Origin: Salipaludibacillus agaradhaerens
Lineage (GTDB): Bacteria > Bacillota > Bacilli > Bacillales > Salisediminibacteriaceae
Length of the DNA: 64,000 bases
NCBI RefSeq assembly: GCF_002019735.1
Contig: NZ_KV917378.1
Span: forward strand, 3,250,869-3,314,868
Reading direction: 5' to 3'
This document shows positions 47,492 to 56,494 of the stretch, in pieces; within the stretch, counting starts at the first letter, position 1, and each line of letters opens with the position of its first letter. The position numbers and the translations under genes are program-made. The notes below the pieces were generated by a model. It was given only the letters and a program-made list of their open reading frames with translations. It did not search any database and was not told the DNA's origin.

Positions 47492-50443
47492 GTGAAAGTC
47501 AGACATTTAATTTTTTTATTAGTCTTACTATTTTCTCTCGTCCACTTTAGTTCACAATATACGCTTGCTGAGGAAGAAAATGATGAGCAAGTAAGCCAAG
47601 AAAAAATAGAAGGTGAAGGAGAGAGTTCAGAAAAAGAAAATGATGACAATTTGTCATCAGAAGAAAGCGAGCATAGTCCTTCAGAAGAGAATAATAATGA
47701 AAATCCAGAAGTTGACTCTAATGAAAGTCTTATAGAAAATGAAGAAATAATCGAAGTAGAAGCAGAAGAGCCCATAGAAGTAAGCAGTATGGTTTCTGAT
47801 GGGAATCTTTTCAAAAGAGGTGACAGTGACCCGAGAATCATTCAATTAAAAATCGATTTAGCTAAGCTAGGGTTCCCTGTTTCTAATAACCCCAATGAAA
47901 ACTTTGGGCCATCTACGGAAGAGGCAGTAAAAGATTTTCAAAGTTACTTCGCTATCGAGGTACATGGAATGGCTGATGAAACCACGTTAAATAAGATAGA
48001 TGAGATTCTATCAACACCTCTACAAAACGGAGGAAATCATGCGGATGCCATCACCTTGAAGGAGAACTTGTCTAAGTTAGGATTTCACGTGTCGAATAAT
48101 CCTAACACGGCTTATGGTCCAACGACAGAACGTAGAGTAAGAGAGTTTCAAGCGTTCTATAACTTACGAGAAAATGGTATTGCAGATGAAGTGACGTTGG
48201 CAAAGATTGAAGAGTTAATCAACACCCCGATGTCGCGAGGGGATTACCGTCAAGATGTAGTGGATTTAAAGGTTAAACTAGCAGAGGTAGGTTTTGCAGT
48301 TTCAGCTAATCCCAACCCTCAATTTGGCCCATCGACAGAACGGATAGTAAAAGATTTTCAAAGTTACTATGGTCTAGAAAGTCATGGAAGGGCAGATAAC
48401 GCTACGTTAGCCAAAATAGAAGAGGTGTTAGGGAGCCCCTTTAGAAGTGGTCGAAACCATGAAGATACGATAACCTTAAAGGAGAATCTATCGAGACTAG
48501 GTTTTCATGTATCCGATAATCCAAACACTGCTTATGGACCTTCTACGGAGGCGCGAGTCAAAGAATTTCAATCGTATTATGGGTTAGTGGCGAATGGAAT
48601 AGGCGATGAGGTGACGTTGGCAAAGCTAGAAGAGCTTTTATCGAGTTCTTTCCAAAATGGAGAGAGTCATGAGGATGTTATCACTCTTAAGGAGAACTTA
48701 TCTAAGTTAGGATTTCATGTATCAGACAATCCTAACACGGTATATGGTCCTATGACAGAACGGCGAGTCAGAGAGTTCCAAGCTTACTATGGGTTAGTGG
48801 TAAATGGGATGGCAGATGAAGCCACGTTAAACAAGATCGATGAGATTCTATCAACACCTCTACAAAACGGAGGAAATCATGCGGATGCCATCACCTTGAA
48901 GGAGCACTTGTCTAAGTTAGGATTCCACGTGTCGAATAATCCAAACACGGCTTATGGTCCAACGACAGAACGTAGAGTAAGAGAGTTTCAAGCGTTCTAT
49001 AACTTACGAGAAAATGGTATCGCAGATGAAGTGACGTTGGCAAAGATTGAAGAGTTAATCAACACCCCGATGTCGCGAGGGGATTATCGGCAAGATGTGG
49101 TAGATTTAAAGATTAAGCTAGCAGAGATAGGATTTGCGATTTCACCCGATCCGACTCCCCAATTTGGTCCATCAACAGAACAGGCGGTAAAAGATTTTCA
49201 AAGTTACTATGGGTTAAGTAGTAGTGGTATTGTAAATGATGCCACTCTAAATAAAATTGAAGAGATACTAAACTCACCATTTAGAAACGGACGGAACCAT
49301 GAAGATACGATTACCTTAAAAGAGAATTTGTCTAAGTTAGGTTTTCATGTATCTAACAATCCTAACACGGCTTATGGCCCATCGACAGAACGAAGAGTTA
49401 AGGAATTCCAAGAATATTATGGACTCCTAAAAAATGGGATAGTAGACGAACCTACTATGGACAAAATAAATAATTTACTTAACTGGCCGTTACGAAATGG
49501 TCAAAGTAGTCCTGAAGTAATGAAATTAAAAATGGATTTAGCTTTATTGGGATACCACATATCGAATAACCCTAATGAAAATTACGGGCCTGCTACCGAA
49601 AAAGCAGTGAGGGATTTCCAATCCGATAACAACTTGAGGGTAAATGGTATTTTTGATGATCCAACTAAAGATAAGCTTAACACATTAATTAGCGAATTAA
49701 GTTTAGCAAATTACGGTAAAGTTACGGCTTCTGCTTTAAATGTACGTAGTCAAGCAAGTACGAATGGCTCTATACTTACTCAAATAAGCCGGAATACAAT
49801 TGTAGAGATCCTAGGAAGTGAAAGTAACGGATGGTACCGTGTTAAAGTAAATGGAATAACCGGTTATGTTTCTGGAACTTATATCGAATTAGTGACTCAA
49901 CCATTATCAGGTCGAATAATCGTACTTGACGCAGGACACGGTGGTAGCGATCCAGGTGCAATTGCTGGTGGAATGCAAGAAAAAGAGCTAGTGCTAGATG
50001 TCTCACTTAGAGCACAAAAGCTACTTGAAGAAGCTGGTGCTACCGTTATTATGACTCGAACTACCGATGTTTATCCAACTTTAGCTCAGCGTGCTTCAAT
50101 TGCAAACTCATCTAATGCAGATGTATTTCTTAGTGTTCATGCTAACGCTTTTAATGGCTCGGCAAACGGTACGGAAACATATTGGTACAATTCCTATCAA
50201 TCTAATAACAGTCAACGCTTGGCAAATACTATTCAATCTGCAACACTCTCCAAATTAGGACTGAGAGATAGAGGAGTTAAATTAGGTAATTTTCATGTAA
50301 TAAGGGAAACTCGAATTCCAAGTGCATTGTTAGAGTTAGGGTTTATGGACCACTCGGGTGATGCGGCAGTTCTTAGACAAAGCTCTTCACGAGATCGTGC
50401 TGCAGAAGCTATTCGTGATGGTATGATTAACTATTTCAATTAA
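47492..50443 (+). CDS. Exported N-acetylmuramoyl-L-alanine amidase with nine wall-binding repeats
   Basis: A secreted autolysin of 983 residues. Signal peptide about 1-26, Glu/Asn/Ser-rich acidic linker to about 105, nine PG_binding_1-like repeats of about 71 residues (about 107-745), an SH3b domain (about 748-808, ASALNVRSQAS and YVSGTYIEL), then Amidase_3 (about 810-983). Zinc ligands are His in LDAGHGGSDPGA, Glu in MQEKELVLD and His in FLSVHANAF; the catalytic Glu is in ALLELGFMD. It cuts between MurNAc and L-Ala. GTG start after GGGAGGTGAAAC. The first and last repeats are most diverged; the inner ones are almost identical copies, shared with the protease gene. Strong terminator follows. 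Confidence 0.94.
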   Translation: MKVRHLIFLLVLLFSLVHFSSQYTLAEEENDEQVSQEKIEGEGESSEKENDDNLSSEESEHSPSEENNNENPEVDSNESLIENEEIIEVEAEEPIEVSSMVSDGNLFKRGDSDPRIIQLKIDLAKLGFPVSNNPNENFGPSTEEAVKDFQSYFAIEVHGMADETTLNKIDEILSTPLQNGGNHADAITLKENLSKLGFHVSNNPNTAYGPTTERRVREFQAFYNLRENGIADEVTLAKIEELINTPMSRGDYRQDVVDLKVKLAEVGFAVSANPNPQFGPSTERIVKDFQSYYGLESHGRADNATLAKIEEVLGSPFRSGRNHEDTITLKENLSRLGFHVSDNPNTAYGPSTEARVKEFQSYYGLVANGIGDEVTLAKLEELLSSSFQNGESHEDVITLKENLSKLGFHVSDNPNTVYGPMTERRVREFQAYYGLVVNGMADEATLNKIDEILSTPLQNGGNHADAITLKEHLSKLGFHVSNNPNTAYGPTTERRVREFQAFYNLRENGIADEVTLAKIEELINTPMSRGDYRQDVVDLKIKLAEIGFAISPDPTPQFGPSTEQAVKDFQSYYGLSSSGIVNDATLNKIEEILNSPFRNGRNHEDTITLKENLSKLGFHVSNNPNTAYGPSTERRVKEFQEYYGLLKNGIVDEPTMDKINNLLNWPLRNGQSSPEVMKLKMDLALLGYHISNNPNENYGPATEKAVRDFQSDNNLRVNGIFDDPTKDKLNTLISELSLANYGKVTASALNVRSQASTNGSILTQISRNTIVEILGSESNGWYRVKVNGITGYVSGTYIELVTQPLSGRIIVLDAGHGGSDPGAIAGGMQEKELVLDVSLRAQKLLEEAGATVIMTRTTDVYPTLAQRASIANSSNADVFLSVHANAFNGSANGTETYWYNSYQSNNSQRLANTIQSATLSKLGLRDRGVKLGNFHVIRETRIPSALLELGFMDHSGDAAVLRQSSSRDRAAEAIRDGMINYFN
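48557..48751 (+). repeat. 195-bp block identical to part of the protease gene (copy 2)
   Basis: Counterpart of 45765-45959, lying across amidase repeats 4 and 5. Another near-identical stretch within this gene pairs amidase repeats 2 and 6 (about 48011-48240 and 48851-49080). Confidence 0.85.
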
Positions 50444-50489
50444 ATGTTAACTTTTTCTCAGGGGAAGAACACAACTGAGGATTATCACC

Positions 50490-50533
50490 AAAAAGGTTCC
50501 GGACATCGATTTTCAATGTTCGGAACCTTTTTG
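50490..50533. terminator. Strong bidirectional terminator after the amidase gene
   Basis: AAAAAGGTTCCGGACAT and ATGTTCGGAACCTTTTT form a long stem with one mismatch, with A and T runs on both sides. Confidence 0.92.
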
Positions 50534-50619
50534 GCTAAATATAAAATCATTCTATCATAAGTTTACTAGGCGATAAAGGTAAGCACGAAGAAGTGTTCGA
50601 TTCATGAGAATAGGAGGAT

Positions 50620-50832
50620 CGTTTTTGGTTTGAGCTGCATACAAAAGTTCGAAAACAAAGTTGTTCACATGTAGGGGAACGCAACGTGTTCTTGGTTATC
50701 GAGGGCACTCGATACAAGGAGTCTCTATTGTGAAATAAACGGGTTGATCTGTACTTGAAAAAGAGTCGTTATCGTTGTAAGAGAAAGAATTGGAAAACCT
50801 ACACCACAACGTTTGGCAGAAATCCACGATAA
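50620..50832 (+). pseudogene. Decayed ISL3-like transposase N-terminus
   Basis: Out-of-frame pieces read ENKVVHM, GTQRVLGYRGHSIQGVSIVK, then YLKKSRYRCKRKNWKTYTTT. This is the layout of the N-terminal zinc-finger region of ISL3-family transposases (HxYRTQRV, then KKRRYRCxxCGKxF), with frameshifts and a lost Cys. The rest of the transposase and the terminal repeats are not seen. The identification is from family memory. Confidence 0.45.
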
Positions 50833-51018
50833 ATACATATATCATACTTTAAAAGACTGTTTGCTAATATTCGTTGTCTGAATAGTTATTTACCGTTTCA
50901 AGTGATTTTAGAAATATGTTGGAGATAAAAAAGATTCTTGTCGTGAAGTAAGTGCCTAACTTGCACATGATGAAGATTTTTTTCAAATTAGTAAAATATT
51001 AATTAGCTTTGATAGTAA

Positions 51019-51049
51019 GTTTACATTCCTGCTTTTCACTATGATATAA
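51019..51049 (+). promoter_or_regulatory. Candidate promoter of the surface-polymer cluster
   Basis: TATAAT at 51044-51049 with TTTACA at 51019-51024 (19-base spacer) or TTACAT one base on. It lies about 40 bases before the first glycosyltransferase gene; the genes after it are tightly spaced to the window end. Confidence 0.5.
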
Positions 51050-51087
51050 TATCCTATTGAGTGTATATGCGGAAGGAAGTTGGTTTG

Positions 51088-52215
51088 ATGGAAAAAAAGA
51101 AAATTCTCTTCTTTATATATGAAATGGGAGCGGGCGGTGCAGCTAGAACTTTATTAAATATAATTAATAATTTAAATAGGGAGAGGTTTAAGCCTGTATT
51201 AGTCACGCTAAACTACAATGGAAGTTATGAAAGTGAATTAAACGATGATGTTACTTTTATTAAGTTAGATACTAAAAGATTGAGTAGGTCAATATTTAAA
51301 CTAGCTTCTATCATTAGAAAAGAAAATATAGATTTAGTTTTCAGTACGATACCACGAGTTAATACGATCGCCACCCTTGCTACAGTTTGTTCTTTCACTA
51401 AGTGTAAAAACGTGGTACGAGAAGCTGACAATCTCGGTGGGACGTTTAAAGAGAATACCCAGTTACTGCTTTTTGGATTAGTCTATCGTATGTCTAGTCA
51501 AGTTGTCTCTTTGTCAGAAGGTGTTAAAGAGAATTTAGTGTCGAAATATAAATTATCTCGGAAGAGAATAAAAGTTATATATAACCCAGTGGACATAGAG
51601 AAAATATCTGTACTTAAATCAGAAGAATTAGATGGGTCCCACGACACCATTTTTCGACAAGGTGGGAAAACCATCCTAACGGCTGGACGATTGGTAGCTC
51701 AAAAGGATCAAGCTACTTTGATAGAGGCTTTTCGTATGCTTCAGAAAGAGGTCCAATCTTCTTTAATTATATTGGGTGAAGGCCCTTTAAAACATGAACT
51801 TGAACAGCAGATAAATTCTGCTGGACTGAGTGGGAAAGTCCATTTTCTTGGTTTTCAGAAAAACCCGTATAAATTCATATCACGCGCAGATTTATTTGTG
51901 CTTAGTTCACAGCATGAAGGTTTTAGCCATGTTATAGCCGAATCCATTGCTTCTGGAACGATGGTTGTGTCGACTGATTGTAAATCAGGACCTTCTGAAG
52001 TTCTGGAAGGCGGAAAATATGGTTTTTTGTGTGAGGTAGGAAATTCTCAGGAGATGAGTGGTAAGATGATAGAGGCCCTTACCCTACCGGAAGATGAAAA
52101 AGATATGTTGAGAAATGCAGGGATTAAAAGGGCAAGAGCATTTGATGCCAAAGTAATTGTTAAAGAGTATGAAGAAGTTTTTGACGAAGTGCTTTGTAAG
52201 AAAAAAAGAAGGTGA
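51088..52215 (+). CDS. Glycosyltransferase family 4
   Basis: Retaining GT-B glycosyltransferase of 375 residues, cytoplasmic face. An N-terminal GAGGAARTLLNIINNL loop binds the acceptor or donor, and the C-terminal half carries LTAGRLVAQKDQATLIEAF and the EX7E motif region SSQHEGFSHVIAESIASG. ATG 51088 is chosen with GGAAGGA ten bases upstream; an in-frame GTG at 51061 is less likely. It opens the surface glycopolymer cluster. Sugar and acceptor cannot be told from sequence. Confidence 0.88.
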   Translation: MEKKKILFFIYEMGAGGAARTLLNIINNLNRERFKPVLVTLNYNGSYESELNDDVTFIKLDTKRLSRSIFKLASIIRKENIDLVFSTIPRVNTIATLATVCSFTKCKNVVREADNLGGTFKENTQLLLFGLVYRMSSQVVSLSEGVKENLVSKYKLSRKRIKVIYNPVDIEKISVLKSEELDGSHDTIFRQGGKTILTAGRLVAQKDQATLIEAFRMLQKEVQSSLIILGEGPLKHELEQQINSAGLSGKVHFLGFQKNPYKFISRADLFVLSSQHEGFSHVIAESIASGTMVVSTDCKSGPSEVLEGGKYGFLCEVGNSQEMSGKMIEALTLPEDEKDMLRNAGIKRARAFDAKVIVKEYEEVFDEVLCKKKRR

Positions 52216-52220
52216 CATAA

Positions 52221-53351
52221 TTGACTAGCAACATTAACAACAAAGTTGTGCATATTTCAACAGTTCATCATCCCATGGACCCTCGGATTATGCTTAAAGA
52301 GTGTCAGTCGTTAGCTGCATCTGGCTATGATGTCACATTAATAGCGAAAAAAACAGAGAACCTTCCTACAAAACTAAATGGTGTTAATATTACCTTTATT
52401 AAAAAGTATAATAACAGGTTTATAGGGATGATTTTATCGCCTCTTGAAGCATATGTTAAAGCCAAAAAAATGAAAGCAGCTTACTATCATTTCCACGACC
52501 CTGAATTTTTACCGATGGCTAGAATGTTGAAAAAATCTACAAATACAGTCATTTATGATATTCATGAAGATTATGAAACGGGAATTGTCTCACGTAGTTA
52601 CTTAACAAAGTCAATTAGAGTTTTTCTTAGTAAAGTGTATAAACAAGTGGAAAAGTTCACTATCGGCCCATTAGTTATTGTCTTAGCAGAAAAATATTAT
52701 AAAGAAAAATATCCTAAAGGGACTTGTATTTTAAATTACCCTACTATTGGCGATAAAGATATTAAAAAGAGAGAGGGAAAGGACTTTTATAGGAATCATC
52801 GCTTGCTTTATACAGGAAATGTAACAGAAGACCGTGGTGCATTTGCTCATGCGTTACTTCCTGTTATTGATCATGACATATCAATTCATTTAATAGGTAA
52901 ATGCTCCCGTCCTCTATACAATGCAATGAAAGATTTAGCGGGAGACTCCGCGGAAAGGCTGGAAGTGACAGGGGTAGGGAAGTTTGTAACTAAAGATGTC
53001 ATTGATAAAGCATACGAGGAAAAGTGGTTAGCCGGTGTTGCGATATTTCCAGACTCAGATCATTATCGGAGGAAGGAATTAACGAAATTCTTTGAATATA
53101 TGTTAGCAGGTTTGCCGATTATATGTTCGAATTTCCCTAAATGGAAAGACTTTATTGAAAAGTATGATTGTGGCTTGACGGTTGACCCAACAAATACAAA
53201 AGATATTCAATCAGCAATCACCTACCTTAAAAATAACCCAGATGAAGCTAAGAGGCTGGGTGAGAATGGACGACATGCAATTGAGAACGAATTAAACTGG
53301 GAAGTTGAGGCAACAAAACTCGAATCCTTATATAAAACGCAACAACCATAA
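52221..53351 (+). CDS. Glycosyltransferase family 4, second
   Basis: GT-B glycosyltransferase of 376 residues. It shows HHPMDPRIMLKECQSLAASG, HFHDPEFLP, YDIHEDYE and a C-terminal donor-binding region FFEYMLAGLPIICSNFPKW where an EX7E motif is replaced. TTG start at 52221 after GAAGGTGAC. It follows the previous gene by five bases. It resembles capsule and exopolysaccharide transferases; the substrate is unknown. Confidence 0.82.
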   Translation: MTSNINNKVVHISTVHHPMDPRIMLKECQSLAASGYDVTLIAKKTENLPTKLNGVNITFIKKYNNRFIGMILSPLEAYVKAKKMKAAYYHFHDPEFLPMARMLKKSTNTVIYDIHEDYETGIVSRSYLTKSIRVFLSKVYKQVEKFTIGPLVIVLAEKYYKEKYPKGTCILNYPTIGDKDIKKREGKDFYRNHRLLYTGNVTEDRGAFAHALLPVIDHDISIHLIGKCSRPLYNAMKDLAGDSAERLEVTGVGKFVTKDVIDKAYEEKWLAGVAIFPDSDHYRRKELTKFFEYMLAGLPIICSNFPKWKDFIEKYDCGLTVDPTNTKDIQSAITYLKNNPDEAKRLGENGRHAIENELNWEVEATKLESLYKTQQP

Positions 53352-53373
53352 CTAACTTACTGGAGAGGAATTT

Positions 53374-54144
53374 ATGGAACATAATCAAACGGATCAACCG
53401 CTTGTTTCAGTGATTACCCCGACGTATAACTCAGAAAAGTTTGTACATAAAACGATAGAATCGGTTATAAAACAAACTTATGGAAATTGGGAAATGATCA
53501 TTGTGGATGATGCTTCAACTGATCATACTAAAGACATAATTAAGAAATACCTCTCTAGCGATACACGTATTACTTTGATAAGTCTCGAAGAAAATAAAGG
53601 GGCTGCATTTGCGAGAAACAAGGCTATAGATAATAGTTGCGGACGGTTTATCGCTTTTTTAGATAGCGATGACCAATGGCTGCCTGAGAAATTAGAGTGG
53701 CAAATAAAGAAAATGTTAGAGACTAATGTGGCTTTTTCGTATACTGGTTACGTAGTTGTTAATGAAAATGAGGAAATTATAGGCGAAGAGAACATTAAAT
53801 CATCAATGTTATCTTACAAAGAGCTATTAAAGCATAATGACATAGGGTGTTTGACAGTGGTTCTTGATAAGAGGCAAATTGGTGACATTCAAATGCCAGA
53901 TATAAGAGCGAGACAAGACTATGCTTTGTGGCTTGAGCTTACAAAAAGAGGGTTTCAGGCTCATGGGATTGATCTGAATTTAGCCAAATATCGCGAGCTT
54001 CAAAAGTCTTTATCAAGCAAGAAAATAGAAATGGCAAAGTTGAATTGGAAAGTTTATAGAGATATTGAGAAGCTTAACTTTTTTAAAAGTCTTTGGTATT
54101 TCATGCATTTTGCCATCAACAAGACAATGAAATATTTTAAATGA
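53374..54144 (+). CDS. Glycosyltransferase family 2 (TuaG-like)
   Basis: Inverting GT-A transferase of 256 residues: VSVITPTYNSEKF at the start, nucleotide-binding IIVDDASTDHT and metal-binding FLDSDDQWLP. It resembles B. subtilis TuaG, which acts in teichuronic acid synthesis, though similar proteins exist in many polysaccharide clusters. Start ATG after GGAGAGGAA. It fits a role in adding a sugar to a lipid-linked polymer in the cytoplasm before export. Confidence 0.85.
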   Translation: MEHNQTDQPLVSVITPTYNSEKFVHKTIESVIKQTYGNWEMIIVDDASTDHTKDIIKKYLSSDTRITLISLEENKGAAFARNKAIDNSCGRFIAFLDSDDQWLPEKLEWQIKKMLETNVAFSYTGYVVVNENEEIIGEENIKSSMLSYKELLKHNDIGCLTVVLDKRQIGDIQMPDIRARQDYALWLELTKRGFQAHGIDLNLAKYRELQKSLSSKKIEMAKLNWKVYRDIEKLNFFKSLWYFMHFAINKTMKYFK

Positions 54145-54171
54145 TATATGTGTGTGAATTTAATATAGGCG

Positions 54172-54963
54172 GTGTCTAAACGCATTATGAATACTTATAT
54201 TACTGAAATGATAAAAAGAAAAGACTTACTGTTTTATTTGGTAAAATCCGGGTTGAAAGCCGAGAATCGAAATAGTTATTTAGGATATTTTTGGTGGCTA
54301 CTTGATCCGTTATTAAACGTCGTAGTGTATTATTTGCTTGTTCACTTTATTTTGGGGCGTGGAGGAGAAAATTTCGCGGTCTTTCTTGTTATAGGTCTTG
54401 TCGCATGGCGGTGGATAAGTACAACAGTTAACACCTCGTCTAAAGCTATTACAAAGTATGCATCCATCATTAATCAAGTATATATGCCGAAATCAATTTT
54501 TCCGTTGGCTTTTACTTTTACGCAATTATTTAACTTTGGATTTGGGATTATCGTGATTGCATTATTTCTCATTTTTTATGGGATTATGCCAGGGTGGCAA
54601 ATTGTTTTTCTGCCTCTTATCATTATAGTTCAATTAATTTTCTTAATCGCAGTAGGCTTTATTTTAGCTTATGTGACAGTTTTTGTGAGAGATATGGACC
54701 ATCTCTTATCACATGTTACTCGGGTGCTATTTTATTCATCGCCAATTATTTGGGAAGGTGGCCGTTTACCGGCAGAATACAGTTGGGTAGTTGACGTTAA
54801 TCCTGTAGCTATTATCATTACCTCTTACCGTGATATTTTAATGTATCATAGTTTGCCGAATATTACAGGGTTAGTGTTTACAGGAATTATCTCCTTGATT
54901 GTGGCCGTGTTAGCACTTATTTTTTACAGTAAGAATGAGCATAAAATAATTAAAGCTTTATAA
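54172..54963 (+). CDS. ABC-2 type polysaccharide export permease (TagG-like)
   Basis: Integral membrane protein of 263 residues with about six transmembrane helices, of the TagG/Wzm/RfbA class that exports finished undecaprenyl-linked polymers. Motifs SYLGYFWWLLDPLLN near residue 40 and FYSSPIIWEG, VVDVNPVAIIITSYRDIL in the second half are typical. The start is uncertain: GTG at 54172 has a poor ribosome binding site, and ATG at 54187 is an alternative. Its ATPase partner is the next gene. Confidence 0.9.
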   Translation: MSKRIMNTYITEMIKRKDLLFYLVKSGLKAENRNSYLGYFWWLLDPLLNVVVYYLLVHFILGRGGENFAVFLVIGLVAWRWISTTVNTSSKAITKYASIINQVYMPKSIFPLAFTFTQLFNFGFGIIVIALFLIFYGIMPGWQIVFLPLIIIVQLIFLIAVGFILAYVTVFVRDMDHLLSHVTRVLFYSSPIIWEGGRLPAEYSWVVDVNPVAIIITSYRDILMYHSLPNITGLVFTGIISLIVAVLALIFYSKNEHKIIKAL

Positions 54964-54978
54964 AAGAGGGTTTCAATA

Positions 54979-56481
54979 ATGGGAAAACAGCAGAAAGTAA
55001 TCATTAAGGCAGAAGGACTAGGGGTCTACTTTAATGAAGGTAAAACCGAAGATTATAAGTCCAGAATGCTTGATATGTTTTCGAAAGAGAAAGATAGTAG
55101 CCGAGAGAAAAAATTTTGGCCTATTAGAGATTTAAACCTTGAAGCGTACCAAGGAGAGATTCTTGGAATTATCGGTTCAAATGGCTCAGGTAAAACGACT
55201 TTGTGTAAAATTTTAACCGGGATTATTCGTCCTGATGAAGGGTCATTAACGATAAATGGCAAAGTGTCGTCTTTGTTTTCTTTAGGAATGGGTTTTAAAA
55301 AAGAACTCACAGGGCGGGAGAACGTTTATTTAAATGGAATGATGTTAGGGATCGAGAGAGATAAAATTACAGATTATATTGAAACTATAAAAGATTTTTC
55401 GGAGCTAAATGAGTTTTTTGAGCGCCCCATGAAGTATTACTCTAGTGGTATGAAAGCAAGGTTAGGTTTTAGTGTGGCTTCCCACTTAGACCCGGAAATT
55501 TTAATTTTGGACGAAGCATTAAATACTGGTGACAAGCAGTTTGGAAGAAAAGCAGCTGACAAAATGAAAGAACTAGTAAAAAAAGCTAAAATGGTTATTA
55601 TTGTGACACATAGTTTAAGATATGCAAAAAGAAATTGTGATAGGCTTATTTGGCTTGAAAAGGGAGAAATTAAAGGGATCGGTACACCAAAAGAAATGAT
55701 TAAAGCTTATAAGGAAACACTCCCTCCTAGAAGGCAAAGATCAACTAAAATTGAATTGCAAAAAATAACGACTACGGTTAAGAATGAAACCGTTATTAAA
55801 GCAGATAATATGGGAGTTTCGTTTAACATTAGTAAAGATGAATTTTGGGCTTTAAGAAATATCTCTTTGGAAGTTAAAGAAGGTCAAGTTGTAGGTATCA
55901 TTGGCCATAATGGAGCAGGAAAAAGCACATTGTGTAAAGTGTTGACTAATATCCTGACCCCGAGCGAAGGCAGTATAGAGGTTCAAGGTGAAACCACATC
56001 TCTTCTAAGCTATGGAGCAGGATTTAACGAACAATTATCCGGAATAGATAACATTTATTTAAACGGTATGTTACTAGGCATCCCTAAGAAACGCATAGAT
56101 GAAAAATATGATGAGATCGTCGAGTTCTCTGAATTAGGCAAACACATTCATAAAGCGGTGAAAAAATATTCGAGCGGTATGAGGGCAAGGTTAGGATTCA
56201 GCATTGCGGCTATGCTTAAACCGGATGTGTTTATCATTGATGAAGCTTTGTCAACTGGGGATATGGCTTTTAAGCAGAAAGCAAGTGAGAAAATACAAGA
56301 AATTATGGGACAGTCTAAGGCAGTTTTAATTGTGACACATAGCATGAGTGTTGCTACTAAAATGTGTAACAGGGTGATTTGGATGGAAAGAGGTCGCATT
56401 ATATTTGATGGTGACCCGGAAGATGCTGTGCAGAAATACCAAGAAAGAATTGAAGCATTAAGGGCAGCCAAAAAGAACTAG
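54979..56481 (+). CDS. Tandem-fused polysaccharide export ATPase (two TagH-like domains)
   Basis: A protein of 500 residues made of two complete ABC ATPase domains in line, each of the TagH/Wzt type. Half 1: Walker A GSNGSGKTTL, signature YYSSGMKARLGF, Walker B ILILDEALNTGD. Half 2: GHNGAGKSTL, YSSGMRARLGFS, VFIIDEALSTGD. Both keep the switch His (VTHS). Most TagH/Wzt proteins have one ATPase domain and dimerise; here one chain could form the dimer. No C-terminal carbohydrate-recognition domain is present. GAGGG upstream of the ATG, 15 bases after the permease. Confidence 0.92.
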   Translation: MGKQQKVIIKAEGLGVYFNEGKTEDYKSRMLDMFSKEKDSSREKKFWPIRDLNLEAYQGEILGIIGSNGSGKTTLCKILTGIIRPDEGSLTINGKVSSLFSLGMGFKKELTGRENVYLNGMMLGIERDKITDYIETIKDFSELNEFFERPMKYYSSGMKARLGFSVASHLDPEILILDEALNTGDKQFGRKAADKMKELVKKAKMVIIVTHSLRYAKRNCDRLIWLEKGEIKGIGTPKEMIKAYKETLPPRRQRSTKIELQKITTTVKNETVIKADNMGVSFNISKDEFWALRNISLEVKEGQVVGIIGHNGAGKSTLCKVLTNILTPSEGSIEVQGETTSLLSYGAGFNEQLSGIDNIYLNGMLLGIPKKRIDEKYDEIVEFSELGKHIHKAVKKYSSGMRARLGFSIAAMLKPDVFIIDEALSTGDMAFKQKASEKIQEIMGQSKAVLIVTHSMSVATKMCNRVIWMERGRIIFDGDPEDAVQKYQERIEALRAAKKN

Positions 56482-56494
56482 GGTAGGTGATAAA

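Noticed and set aside
45000-49700. Regularly spaced DNA repeats that could suggest a CRISPR array
   Set aside because: The repeats are in frame, about 210 bases long and encode wall-binding domains; there are no unique spacers of CRISPR length or cas genes.
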